Source: JBDHAC01 sp039588215
Lineage (GTDB): Bacteria > Gemmatimonadota > Gemmatimonadetes > Palauibacterales > Palauibacteraceae
Length of the DNA stretch: 64,000 bases
Assembly: GCA_039588215.1 (NCBI GenBank)
Contig: JBDHAD010000010.1
Coordinates: 44,534 to 108,533, forward strand
Reading direction: 5' to 3'
The position numbers and the translations under genes were made by a program. Under the pieces are notes generated by a model. The model was given only the letters and a program-made list of their open reading frames with translations, searched no databases and was not told the DNA's origin. This document shows, piece after piece, positions 7,883-16,477 of this stretch; positions within the stretch are counted from its first letter, which is position 1, and each line of letters opens with the position of its first letter.

Positions 7883-9697
7883 ATGTTCATGCGGAAGATG
7901 CGCAGCAGCGCAAAATGGGTGATGCTGATACTGTCGCTGGCTTTCGTCGGCTGGCTGGTCTTCGACTGGGTGCAGAGTCGCGGGGGTAATCTCTCCTCCG
8001 AGATCAATCCAGTCGTTGGCGAGGTCGGACGTCAAGAGATTCGCTATAGCGACTGGAACGTGTACCTCCAGAACCAGCTCCAGGTGGCCCGCCAGCAGCG
8101 CGGCAGCTTGACCGAGGAGGACGTTCGGGTCGTTCGGGAACAGGCCTGGAGCGAGCTGGTCTCACAAGCGCTTCTCCAGTCGGAGCTCGAGCGTCTGAAT
8201 ATCGGCGTCTCGGACGAGGAGATTCGACAAGCGTTTCTGACCCAGCCCCCGCCCGAGTTCCTCACCCATCCCGCGTTCCAGACGGAGGGGCAGTTCGACA
8301 TCCAGAAGTACCAGCGGTTCTTCGCGGATCCGTCCACGGACGAGACGCTGCTCCTGCAGATCGAGAGCTACTATCGGACGGTTCTCCCACGTAACAAGCT
8401 TCAATCCGTCATCCAGGAGGGGATCTACGTCTCGGAGGAGGAGGCCTGGAGGTTCTTCCGTGACATGAACGAGACCGTCCGGGTTCGGTTTCTGACGCTG
8501 GATCCGGCGACTGCGGTGCCGGACAGCCTCGTGATCGTGTCGGCGTCCGAGGTGCAAGACTATTACGGCGCGCACGAGGAGGACTTCGAACGACCGGCCA
8601 CGGCACGCGTCAACATGCTCAGCCTCGCCCTGCGTCCCACCGGCGCGGATACCGCGGCCGCCTTCTCGCGGGCGGATTCCCTCCGGCAGCGCATCCTGGA
8701 CGGGGAAGAGTTTGCCGACGTGGCGCGAGTGGAGTCCGCCGATTCGATATCGGCAGAGCGTGGTGGAGACGTCGGGCGGCTGACGCGCGACGCTCTCGAC
8801 GCCTCACTCGCCGATGCGGCGTTCTCGCTCGCGGTGGGCGCCGTGTCCGAGCCCGTCCAGTCGCCGTTTGGCTACCACCTGCTCCAGGTGGATGATCGCA
8901 CTGCGGACACGGTCGCCTTGCGGCAGATCTATGTGCCGATCGCGCCCTCTGCTGCGACCGAGGACTCGGTTTTCGGACTCATGGACAGGCTCGAGGAAGT
9001 GGCCCTCCGGTCAGACCTGCCCACGGCGGCGGACTCGCTCGGGCTCACGCTACGGCAAGATGTGACCCTGGCCGATGGTGCCGATTTCGTCCAGGGGGCG
9101 GGGGCCCTTGGAGTCGCACCTGAATGGGCACTCGATGAAGAGACCGAGCTGGGGGAGCTGAGCCCATTCCTCGAGAACGCGAGCGGTTTTCATCTCTTCG
9201 AGCTCCTGGGGCGACAGGACGCGGGCAGGATACCTCTACAGGACGTTGAGCTGACGATCCGAGAGCGACTGAGCGGAGAGCGCAGGAAGACGGTCGCGCG
9301 GGACATGGTCCAGCGCGCCGTCGACGCACTCGCGAACGGGGCTGCGCTCGAGGTGCTCGCCGAGCGACTGGGATCCAGTGTCCAGGAAGCGGGACCGTTC
9401 AAGCGCGGAGACTTTGTGCCGGGGCTGGGACAGGGCACCGAGGCGGTCGGTGAATCTTTCGGCCTTCCCGTGGGCGCTATCAGCGGGGCGGTCGATGCAG
9501 GAACGGCAGTGGCCGTCCTTGAAGTCGTGGAGCGTGTGGAGGCCGACCGGGCTGAGTTCGACCAGGCCCGCGAGGTGATTCTACAGCAACTGACCTTCGA
9601 ACGACGGCAGGACTACGTGCAGCGCTGGCTCGCCGCCCTGGAGGCCACGACGGTAGTCAGAGATCTTCGCGACCGGCTGACGACCACGAGTTCGTAA
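7883..9697 (+). CDS. PpiD/SurA-type peptidyl-prolyl isomerase, inner-membrane anchored
   Basis: 604 residues, the usual PpiD size. One N-terminal membrane segment (about 12-31), a SurA_N-like helical chaperone part, and a parvulin domain at about 238-345 including GGDVGRLTRDALD and SPFGYHLLQVDDR. A second, degenerate parvulin-like unit lies near 500-570 (FGLPVGAISGAV). Such proteins help newly exported proteins fold at the periplasmic face, which fits the window's Tol, Lpt and Bam genes. It is a single + strand gene, convergent with tatA. The ATG at 7889 is an alternative start; neither has a strong ribosome site. Confidence 0.9.
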   Translation: MFMRKMRSSAKWVMLILSLAFVGWLVFDWVQSRGGNLSSEINPVVGEVGRQEIRYSDWNVYLQNQLQVARQQRGSLTEEDVRVVREQAWSELVSQALLQSELERLNIGVSDEEIRQAFLTQPPPEFLTHPAFQTEGQFDIQKYQRFFADPSTDETLLLQIESYYRTVLPRNKLQSVIQEGIYVSEEEAWRFFRDMNETVRVRFLTLDPATAVPDSLVIVSASEVQDYYGAHEEDFERPATARVNMLSLALRPTGADTAAAFSRADSLRQRILDGEEFADVARVESADSISAERGGDVGRLTRDALDASLADAAFSLAVGAVSEPVQSPFGYHLLQVDDRTADTVALRQIYVPIAPSAATEDSVFGLMDRLEEVALRSDLPTAADSLGLTLRQDVTLADGADFVQGAGALGVAPEWALDEETELGELSPFLENASGFHLFELLGRQDAGRIPLQDVELTIRERLSGERRKTVARDMVQRAVDALANGAALEVLAERLGSSVQEAGPFKRGDFVPGLGQGTEAVGESFGLPVGAISGAVDAGTAVAVLEVVERVEADRAEFDQAREVILQQLTFERRQDYVQRWLAALEATTVVRDLRDRLTTTSS

Positions 9698-9784
9698 CCG
9701 GCTGCGCCCGCGGGGCGTCACCATAGCCGGTCGCTGAAGAACTCGAGCGGGATCGCTGGAGCCCCTCATCGGCCTGCTTGGCGC

Positions 9785-10018
9785 CTAGTCGGATTTCGTG
9801 GCCGACGCGGGGTCGCGCGAGACAGACGACGCTTCGTTCTCGGTCTTCGGGCTCTCGATCTCGTCGCGGACATCGTCTTCGATCTCCTTGATCGAGCCCT
9901 TGAACTCGCGGATCCCCTTCCCCAGCGAACTGCCGATCTCGGGCAAGCGCTTCGCCCCGAAGAGGAGCAGGATCGCGAGAAACACTATCAGAAGCTCCCA
10001 GGCACTCAAACCAAACAT
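9785..10018 (-). CDS. tatA: Twin-arginine translocase subunit TatA/TatE
   Basis: 77 residues. Short periplasmic end, one membrane helix (ELLIVFLAILLLFGAKRLPE, with the FG-x-KRLPE hinge typical of the family), an amphipathic helix (IGSSLGKGIREFKGSIKE) and a charged tail. It forms the protein-conducting part of the Tat pathway with TatC, encoded about 9.4 kb away at 19426-20199. No TatB-like gene was recognised, so a minimal TatAC system is possible. It is the last gene of the run that starts with the polyprenyl synthase. Confidence 0.93.
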   Translation of the reverse strand: MFGLSAWELLIVFLAILLLFGAKRLPEIGSSLGKGIREFKGSIKEIEDDVRDEIESPKTENEASSVSRDPASATKSD

Positions 10019-10080
10019 CGGTGAATCCTCCGCCTAAGGAACGTCGCCGCCGTCTGCCGTGTGGCGATAGCGGCTCGACG

Positions 10081-10368
10081 TTACAGCAACGATCGCGCGA
10101 ACCAAGCTACCAGTAATATGCCGACGACGCTGAGGATGTTCGCCCGTAGGATGAGCGGTCCCAAAGTAATCGCCACGACGTGAAGATCTACCGTCAGCGG
10201 CCCCAGCGAGGCCGCCACGGTTGTGATGAAGAACTGCCGGGCCGCGCTAGGGGGTAAAGCCAACACCATCAGCTCGGTCAGCAGTGCCCCGAGGATGAAA
10301 CCGCTCGCGATGACCATTGCGATCCGACGCGGCGATCGCTCCGGTTTTCTGCCCAAATCCGCCATCAT
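10081..10368 (-). CDS. DUF4321-like small membrane protein
   Basis: 95 residues from the ATG at 10368, which overlaps the stop of the polyprenyl synthase gene as ATGA. Two hydrophobic helices (about 20-42 and 66-92) flank a short loop, with a basic N-terminus (GRKPERSPRR). It resembles the DUF4321 family, of unknown function. The overlap implies coupled translation with the prenyl synthase, but no biochemical link can be read from the sequence. The family call is from memory of the pattern and is moderate. Confidence 0.65.
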   Translation of the reverse strand: MMADLGRKPERSPRRIAMVIASGFILGALLTELMVLALPPSAARQFFITTVAASLGPLTVDLHVVAITLGPLILRANILSVVGILLVAWFARSLL

Positions 10369-11351
10369 CGTACCCTGTCCACGACATAGTCTACGGCCAA
10401 TCGCAACGCCGCCAGGCAATCGCTTTCTGGCAGGTCGGCCAGGCGCTCATGAGCACGGGCGGCAGCTTCTCTCGCGCCCTCACGGGCGTCATTCAAGCCG
10501 CCGCACCGATCTACGATCCCGACCACCTCCGATACGATCGCCGCGCCAGGCTCGGGAGCTCCGAACAACTGGTCGACCCGCGCCCGCTCCCCCGCGCTCA
10601 TGTGGGGCAGCGCGGCGATCAAGGGCAGCGTGACCTTGTGCTCCCTCAGATCCTGGCCGTTTGGCTTACCCGTCACGGCCTCTGGAGATGTATAGTCTAG
10701 CAGGTCATCCGTAATCTGGAAGGCCATTCCCAGGTGATACCCGTAATCGCGTAAAGCCTCCCGCGCACCGGACCCGCCGACGAGGGCACCGAGCTCGCAG
10801 GCCGCCGACAGCAGCGACGCGGTCTTGCACTCGCAGAGCAAATCGTAGTCCTTGCGCGAAAACTGGAGGTGGTCGTGCGAGACCAGCTGTCGCATCTCCC
10901 CGATCGTCATCCGGTTCGCGGTGCCCGCCAGGATCGCGATCGGCTCCAGACGACCGAGGGCGGTGACTTCGATGACGGCCCTCGAATAAAGGTAATCGCC
11001 CAGAATGATGGCCACCTGGTGCGTCCAACGCTCGTTCACGGTCGGCATGCCTCTGCGCCGAACCGAATGGTCTACCGCGTCATCGTGGACGAGCGTGGCG
11101 ACGTGAAGGAGCTCGACGATCGCCGCGAGCCTCACGGCCTCGGGTGTCGGTCGCCCGCCTACTCCGTTGGATAGAAGCAGCAACGTAGGTCGAAAGAGCT
11201 TTCCGCTTCGAGCGAAGAGGTATTCGGCCACCTCGTCCAGACCTTCGAATCCAGCCGGAACCATGGAGAGAAGCTCGCTCTCCACATCTCCGAGCCGATC
11301 CCGGACGGGACGGCGGACATCCTCCAGGCTGACAGAAGTGCGCTGCAGCAA
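10365..11351 (-). CDS. Polyprenyl diphosphate synthase, trans type
   Basis: 328 residues. Head-to-tail condensation of isopentenyl diphosphate onto allylic diphosphates. The first aspartate-rich motif reads LVHDDAVDHSVRRRG and the second FQITDDLLDY; FRPTLLLL and GKPNGQDLREHKVTLPLI are also canonical. Small residues before the first motif (LLHVATL) suggest a long product, as in heptaprenyl or octaprenyl synthases that make menaquinone side chains or lipid carriers. Product length cannot be read exactly. The gene heads its own short unit behind a putative promoter. Confidence 0.9.
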   Translation of the reverse strand: MLQRTSVSLEDVRRPVRDRLGDVESELLSMVPAGFEGLDEVAEYLFARSGKLFRPTLLLLSNGVGGRPTPEAVRLAAIVELLHVATLVHDDAVDHSVRRRGMPTVNERWTHQVAIILGDYLYSRAVIEVTALGRLEPIAILAGTANRMTIGEMRQLVSHDHLQFSRKDYDLLCECKTASLLSAACELGALVGGSGAREALRDYGYHLGMAFQITDDLLDYTSPEAVTGKPNGQDLREHKVTLPLIAALPHMSAGERARVDQLFGAPEPGAAIVSEVVGIVDRCGGLNDAREGAREAAARAHERLADLPESDCLAALRLAVDYVVDRVR

Positions 11352-11395
11352 AGGCGAGCCCTCGGGTTCGGATGTATGGATGGGTCGAGCGGGAG

Positions 11396-11424
11396 AATGT
11401 TGAGGAGGACCGCGCGGTTGTCAA
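11396..11424 (-). promoter_or_regulatory. Possible promoter for the polyprenyl synthase gene
   Basis: On the - strand a perfect TTGACA (11424-11419) is followed after 17 bp by AACATT (11401-11396), three of six matches to a -10 box. The predicted transcript starts near 11389, about 38 nt upstream of the ATG at 11351, within the 155 bp gap after the large TPR gene. Confidence 0.4.
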
Positions 11425-11506
11425 AGCGGCGTGCCGCTCGAGCGAGGACGGGTCGACCCCGGTCGTTGCGGGCGTCGGTCTCCGGAGGAGGGGGCGTGGC
11501 CTCGAT

Positions 11507-14500
11507 TCAAGAGCAGCTCAAGATCCGCTCCTGAACGTCCTTGTAGTCGATATCCACGCTGAAGATGCGCTCGTAACAGCCGAGCGCGTTCGTCGACTCT
11601 CCGAGCTCCTGATAGGCCACGCCCAGCTGATAGAGAACCCCGAGCATCTCGCGGTCATCCCACGAGCTACCCTGAAGCGCCTGCTGCAGCAGACGCATGG
11701 CCACCCTGGCCTGACCCTTATCCAGAAAGGCCTCGCCTAAGAGCTCGTATGCCATTGCCGGAGCCTGGGGTTCTCGAACGGCGGCCTGGAGTTCACGGAT
11801 CGCATCGTCCAGGCGCCCCATCTCTTTCAGGCTGGCGCCGAGCTCGGTTCGTGACATCGAGTCGGACTGCTGCGGATGCTCGTGCAACTCGGCCCGGAAT
11901 TCGGACAATAGCTGCTCGAAGTCTGCGGCCGCGTCGCGCCCTCCAGCCACACCGGAGTACGGTTGGGGTGCCTCTCCCGGCGCATCGAATATCCCGCCTC
12001 CAGCCAAGTCCTCATACCCAGCGGGTCCCGACACTCCACCGAGGGCTCCCGCTCCTTGAATAGGTCCTGTAGGGTGAGCGAACACCGCGCCCTCCTCCTG
12101 TTCAACCTGCCCAACGTCGGTTACATCCTGCAGCCGCTGTACCGCTTCCTGCGCAGCCGCGTGATCGGGGTCGAGCTGCAAAAGACTCTCGTACGTTCTG
12201 CGAGCCTCGAGCGTGCGTCCCGCCCGCTCCAAACACTGACCCAAACTGATATGTGTCTCAACGGCCGCCGCGCCGTCCCCGAGAGCCGATGCGTATTCGA
12301 GGCGCTTCCGCAGCAAGTCTGGCTCGTCGGGATCAAGCGCCATGAGGCGCTCCACGACCATCAGCCCCTTGTCTAGTTCGGCCCGCATCTCGAGCTCGGT
12401 CAGCGCGCGCTTCAGCACCGGCGGCGATGCGGACTTCACCCACTCGCCGAAGGCATCCTCGCGCTCGCCGCTGAGCCCAGACGCCATGCCGATCGCGCCT
12501 CCCCCGTCCGGAATGTCCCCGGTGTCCCCAACCAGCTCGTGTGAGGCCGCCGTCTCGAAGAGCCGCCTTGGCTCCTCCGGCGTCGTCTCCTCCGGGCCCG
12601 CCCCTTCCAGGATCGCCTCCTCGGGGCCCGCCTCCCGAACGTCAGCGCTCTCGCTGGACCCTTCCCCTGCCGCGAGCGGCGTGGGCTCGGGCTCCAGCTC
12701 GGGCACGAACACAGCCTCGAGCACAGGCTCGGGCTCAGGCCCGGGCTCGGGCTCAGGCTCGGGCATGAACGCAGGCTCGGGCACGGACTCAGGCTCGGGC
12801 TCCAGCCCAGGAGCTGGCCCTGGCTCCGGCCCGATCGTCGGAGTGGCGGGGATTGGCTCGGGCTCAGCGACAGACTCGGCAGTCGCCGGGGGCCGGGTCG
12901 GCCCCCGGTGCGCCGGCTCGTCGGGAGACGGCTCCTCCGGCCACGCGATTGCCTCCACGTGGATCGATTCGTTTTCCAGGCCGATCTGATCGGGAGCGGG
13001 TTCGGGCTCGGTATCAAACGACCCTTCCGGTTCGTGTGAGTCGAGCGTCTCCGGATCGTCCCCGGTCTCGAGTCCGACCTGAGCGTCCTCGGCCCAGGTT
13101 CGGGCCACCGTCTGCTCGTCTTCCTCAGTGACCGGCTCTTGAGAGGTCGCGTCCTCTACGCCGGCCGGAGGCTCCTCGTCCGTTTCGAGGATGGCCTCGA
13201 TGGACTCGAGGAACTGCTCCTTGTTCTCCGGTGTGTGTTCAGGTGGCTCGGCGGCATCGGATCTGCCCAGCGTCAGCGCCTCGAGATCCTCTTCGAGCGC
13301 GTCGACGGCCGCTCCGGTCGGCTCGAGCTCTTCGTTGGCCTCGGACCACGATCCGGACGCTTCGAGCCGCTCCTCGACACCGCTCGGTGGCCACGCTTCC
13401 TCGAGCTGAAGGGGCTCGCTCGGATCGATCTCGGCCGACTGCGTCTCGAAGGGAGCTGACGCCTGGGATGCCAGACCCTCGGAGGTGCGTCCGTTGAGGT
13501 CCGTGCTCTCGATCGAGTCTTCGCGCTCGAGCAGCTCGGCCCCCGTTTCGATCTGGTGAAAGCTCTCGCGCGGATCATCGGTGACCAAGCTCTCCGCGCG
13601 ATCCACGAGCTCCTGCAACGGAAAATCATCGTCAGTCGAAGATTCGTCCGCTTCCGCGTGGAACGGAGTCGATTCGGGGTGCGCGTGCGCGAGGTCCTGT
13701 GCCTCGACCGCGTCGAGATCGAGCGCGAGGACGCTACGCTGCCCGAGTTGTGCCCAAGTCGTGGGCGGCTCGACTCGCTCGCGGTGAGGGCGCTCGGAGA
13801 GTGGCGGGTGGCCGGTCGACGCTGGTGTCTCGCTCCCGTCGGTCTGCCTCACCGTGGGGTGTCCAAACGCGAGCGGCGCCCGAGCGAGGTGCTCCAGCGA
13901 CTCGGAGGAATAGCCGCCGTGAGAAGGCGGAGGCGGGTCCAGAACGACTGCGGTCTCTGATCCGTCGAGCGTTGCGGCGGCGGGCACCCGATCTCTTCCG
14001 AGATGAGGGAGCGCACCCGGCGCCTCGTTGCCGTCCTGTGCGTGGGCGCCCATCTCAGGCTCGACGACCAGCGGATCCAGGCTCCGCGGCTCGATCGTGT
14101 CGAGCCGCACGGAGTGGCTCGAGACATCCCGCCCCACGAACGGATCAGCGAGCTCGCCCAGCTCGACAGCAGCCCCCCATTCGTCGACTGCGGCGACCTC
14201 GGGTACGTCCGAGTCCCACCCCGAAAAGTCCTCGTCGTCCTCCAGCTCCCACGGTATCGCCACGCCCGGTTCGTCGGCCTCTTCCAGCTCGATCTCCGGC
14301 GCCGGCTCCGGTTTCCCCTGCGTAGCGAAATCGGCATCGGGATCCGTGAGAGCCTCGGTGAACAGAGGCATCTCTTCGATCGACAGCTCATCCAGCAAGG
14401 GAAGCGGGGGCGCGTCCTCCTCGGTCTCGTACTCAGACGAGGCAACCGTGACCGAGGCTTCATCGGGCTCGTGCTCCTCGTCGAGAAGTACGACTTGATC

Positions 14501-15115
14501 GGCATCGCTGACGGGGGCATCGGCGGAGCGAACCCTGGCCAGGAGATCGTCCGCGTCGACGTCGTGGGTGGTCAACGTCTCTCGAAGGACCTCGACCCGA
14601 GCTTCGGCGGCTTCTCGGTCGTTCGCGAGGCTCAACCAACGGACCCAGGTGTCGAGGCTCTTCCTGCCACCGGTTTGCTCGATCAGCTCCTCCAGGCCGT
14701 CGAGGGCAGCATCTTCGTGGCCGAGTTCCCACATGGCCTCGGCGTACCGATGGTAATGAGCGCCGGCATCGGCGATAAGGTTCGTGGCAAGATGCAGGCG
14801 GGCCAGCTGCAAGTAGACGGAGCTACGAGCCGGGTGGATGCGAAGCACCTTGTTGCATAGCGCGATCGCGCTGGCGTGGAGCTCTTGCTCAGCGTACCGC
14901 TCGATCGCTTCTTCGTAATATCGGACGGCGGTGTTCTTCTGACCGATCCGCAGATAGATGTCGCCGATCCGGTTGTACAGGCTCAGGTCGGCGACGGAGT
15001 TGCCTTTGTCCTGGCTCTCGCTCAACGCCTGAGTGTAGAGCTCGATCGCGCGTGACCAGTTCTCGCGCTGTTCTTCGCGCCGGGCGCGGTTCTTCAGCCG
15101 CGTGACGTCCGTCAT
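11507..15115 (-). CDS. Giant TPR protein with acidic low-complexity linker
   Basis: 1202 residues, no signal peptide or membrane segment. Residues 1-180 are TPR-like (IELYTQALSESQDKG, DLSLYNRIGDIYLRIGQ, ALCNKVLRIHP). Residues about 200-870 are a very acidic, E/P/D-rich disordered linker ending in a long run of EPEP-type repeats. Residues about 890-1200 return to TPR (KGLMVVERLMALDPDEPDLL, RRTYESLLQLDPDHAAAQEAV, GEAFLDKGQARVAMRLLQQAL). The N- and C-terminal blocks each resemble the matching parts of the 413-residue neighbour, so the two are paralogues. Function unknown; a cytoplasmic scaffold is one possibility. Confidence 0.8.
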   Translation of the reverse strand: MTDVTRLKNRARREEQRENWSRAIELYTQALSESQDKGNSVADLSLYNRIGDIYLRIGQKNTAVRYYEEAIERYAEQELHASAIALCNKVLRIHPARSSVYLQLARLHLATNLIADAGAHYHRYAEAMWELGHEDAALDGLEELIEQTGGRKSLDTWVRWLSLANDREAAEARVEVLRETLTTHDVDADDLLARVRSADAPVSDADQVVLLDEEHEPDEASVTVASSEYETEEDAPPLPLLDELSIEEMPLFTEALTDPDADFATQGKPEPAPEIELEEADEPGVAIPWELEDDEDFSGWDSDVPEVAAVDEWGAAVELGELADPFVGRDVSSHSVRLDTIEPRSLDPLVVEPEMGAHAQDGNEAPGALPHLGRDRVPAAATLDGSETAVVLDPPPPSHGGYSSESLEHLARAPLAFGHPTVRQTDGSETPASTGHPPLSERPHRERVEPPTTWAQLGQRSVLALDLDAVEAQDLAHAHPESTPFHAEADESSTDDDFPLQELVDRAESLVTDDPRESFHQIETGAELLEREDSIESTDLNGRTSEGLASQASAPFETQSAEIDPSEPLQLEEAWPPSGVEERLEASGSWSEANEELEPTGAAVDALEEDLEALTLGRSDAAEPPEHTPENKEQFLESIEAILETDEEPPAGVEDATSQEPVTEEDEQTVARTWAEDAQVGLETGDDPETLDSHEPEGSFDTEPEPAPDQIGLENESIHVEAIAWPEEPSPDEPAHRGPTRPPATAESVAEPEPIPATPTIGPEPGPAPGLEPEPESVPEPAFMPEPEPEPGPEPEPVLEAVFVPELEPEPTPLAAGEGSSESADVREAGPEEAILEGAGPEETTPEEPRRLFETAASHELVGDTGDIPDGGGAIGMASGLSGEREDAFGEWVKSASPPVLKRALTELEMRAELDKGLMVVERLMALDPDEPDLLRKRLEYASALGDGAAAVETHISLGQCLERAGRTLEARRTYESLLQLDPDHAAAQEAVQRLQDVTDVGQVEQEEGAVFAHPTGPIQGAGALGGVSGPAGYEDLAGGGIFDAPGEAPQPYSGVAGGRDAAADFEQLLSEFRAELHEHPQQSDSMSRTELGASLKEMGRLDDAIRELQAAVREPQAPAMAYELLGEAFLDKGQARVAMRLLQQALQGSSWDDREMLGVLYQLGVAYQELGESTNALGCYERIFSVDIDYKDVQERILSCS
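12660..12860. repeat. Hexanucleotide low-complexity tract encoding Pro-Glu repeats
   Basis: Tandem variants of GGCTCG and GGCTCA on the + strand give Glu-Pro dipeptide runs in the linker of the giant TPR protein on the - strand. Copies are imperfect. It is an in-frame coding repeat likely prone to length change. Confidence 0.7.
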
Positions 15116-15145
15116 GCCGGTCTCGTCCGAATCCCCGAAATCAGC

Positions 15146-16387
15146 CTAGGACGTGGGTGCCACTTCCGGGCGTTTCTCGACTTTGACAGCCGTCTTGACG
15201 CTACCGGACGGCGTCGAGGTAGAGAGCGCGCGAATCGAGAACGAACGCAGGTGCTTGTCGAGGCACTCACCCAGGGCCAAATAAGCCGCGATGGTGGCCT
15301 CCTCCTCTCCGAGGGCGTACGCATAGCCCAGCTTGCGATGAAGAAGCTCGAATCGGTCGGGGTCGAACTCGAGGAGGTGCTCCACGATGGGGAGTGCGTG
15401 CCGAAACTTCTGCTCACCGTCCAGTCGCGATAGTACGTCTTGGAGCTCCTGCATCAGGGTCGCCACGTCGGAATCCGAGACGCGAGAGGGTGTCTTCTCC
15501 GGTGGTCGACCATCGGCTTCCGGCCGGTCTCGAGTTGTTTGGGTCTGCTCCGCAACCGCCGACGTCGTCGCAGGGCCGTGCGCTGGCACCGCCGACGTCG
15601 TCGCAGAGTCGGGCGCGGGCATGGCTGACGGCGCCGATGCCTCGGCTCTCGCTGCGTCGGGCGCCATCGCCGAGACCGCCGAGCTTGTCTCGGTCGAAGG
15701 CCGCGGCGTCCGCTCCGGATCGGAGGTGGATCGAGAAGCAGCGGAGGAAGTAGCCTCGACGGGGGGCTTCTCTTCGGGTGTCCCGTATCGCGGTTGTAGC
15801 TCCTGGATCCGCCGGACCAAGGCAACCACGTCGCGACCCTGCTCTTCCCGCCTGTCGCGTACGGCTCGCAAGCAGGTGAGCGCCTCCAGGCCCCGATCCT
15901 TTTGGACCATCCGGTCCACCAGTTCGAGGGCGGTCTCGTCGTGCGCGGTCAAGTTCACGAACTCCATTAGGGCTTCGATGGTCTCGCTCGAGCGACCCTC
16001 CCGCTCCAGGTGGTCGCAGTAGGTCCGGTAGCTTGCCAGGGACTGAGCTTCGAGGCCGGAATGGGCCAGCAGACGGCCTACACGACGGTATACGCGCACG
16101 CAGTCGGGCGCGTTGCGCAAAATCTTCTTGCAGACTGCAATTCCGTTCGAGTAGAGCTGCTGATCCTCACAGTGTTGCGCCGCTTCCTCGAAGGCTTCCA
16201 CGGCCTTCGTGAGCTCCCCGGAACGCAGGTAGAGATCCCCCAAGCCGTTGTATAGGCTCAGGTCGGCGTACCCCGCCGTTTCTTCTTGCACGGCAAGGGC
16301 TTGCCGATGCAGGACGATCGCTTTCTGCAGATCGCCGGACTCCTCCAAGCGACGGGCTTCGGCCATCAACCGTCGAATATTGGCCAT
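15146..16387 (-). CDS. TPR protein, shorter paralogue of the giant TPR protein
   Basis: 413 residues. The N-terminal TPR block (LHRQALAVQEETAGYADLSLYN, GDLYLRSGELTKAVEAFEEA, AVCKKILRNAPD) aligns by eye with that of the downstream 1202-residue protein. A Ser/Thr/Ala-rich linker (about 210-310) contains two copies of a TTSAV unit, then a second helical block (ALPIVEHLLEFDPDRFELLHRKLGYAYALG) matches the partner's C-terminal block. The last 30 residues diverge and lack the partner's final repeats. I prefer the ATG at 16387, with GGA upstream; a TTG at 16402 is the alternative. The gap to the next gene is 30 bp. Confidence 0.8.
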   Translation of the reverse strand: MANIRRLMAEARRLEESGDLQKAIVLHRQALAVQEETAGYADLSLYNGLGDLYLRSGELTKAVEAFEEAAQHCEDQQLYSNGIAVCKKILRNAPDCVRVYRRVGRLLAHSGLEAQSLASYRTYCDHLEREGRSSETIEALMEFVNLTAHDETALELVDRMVQKDRGLEALTCLRAVRDRREEQGRDVVALVRRIQELQPRYGTPEEKPPVEATSSAASRSTSDPERTPRPSTETSSAVSAMAPDAARAEASAPSAMPAPDSATTSAVPAHGPATTSAVAEQTQTTRDRPEADGRPPEKTPSRVSDSDVATLMQELQDVLSRLDGEQKFRHALPIVEHLLEFDPDRFELLHRKLGYAYALGEEEATIAAYLALGECLDKHLRSFSIRALSTSTPSGSVKTAVKVEKRPEVAPTS

Positions 16388-16477
16388 ATATTGCGGTTCC
16401 AAGTCCGAGTGAGGCCCTGCTAACTACTCTGAACAGGCGCTGTTAAGGGGCAAAGAGCCGGCCAACCGGCCCCTTCC

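Noticed and set aside
10365..11351. Possible inactive prenyl synthase because the first motif reads DDAVD
   Set aside because: The motif is DDxxD, so the Ala is at a variable position; all aspartates and the second DDxxD are present.
12660..12860. CRISPR-like spaced repeat
   Set aside because: Units are contiguous hexamers in a coding frame, with no spacers or cas genes.
15112..15260. Frameshift suspected at the diverged end of the shorter TPR paralogue
   Set aside because: Neither alternative frame restores the partner's TPR residues, so divergence or truncation is more likely.
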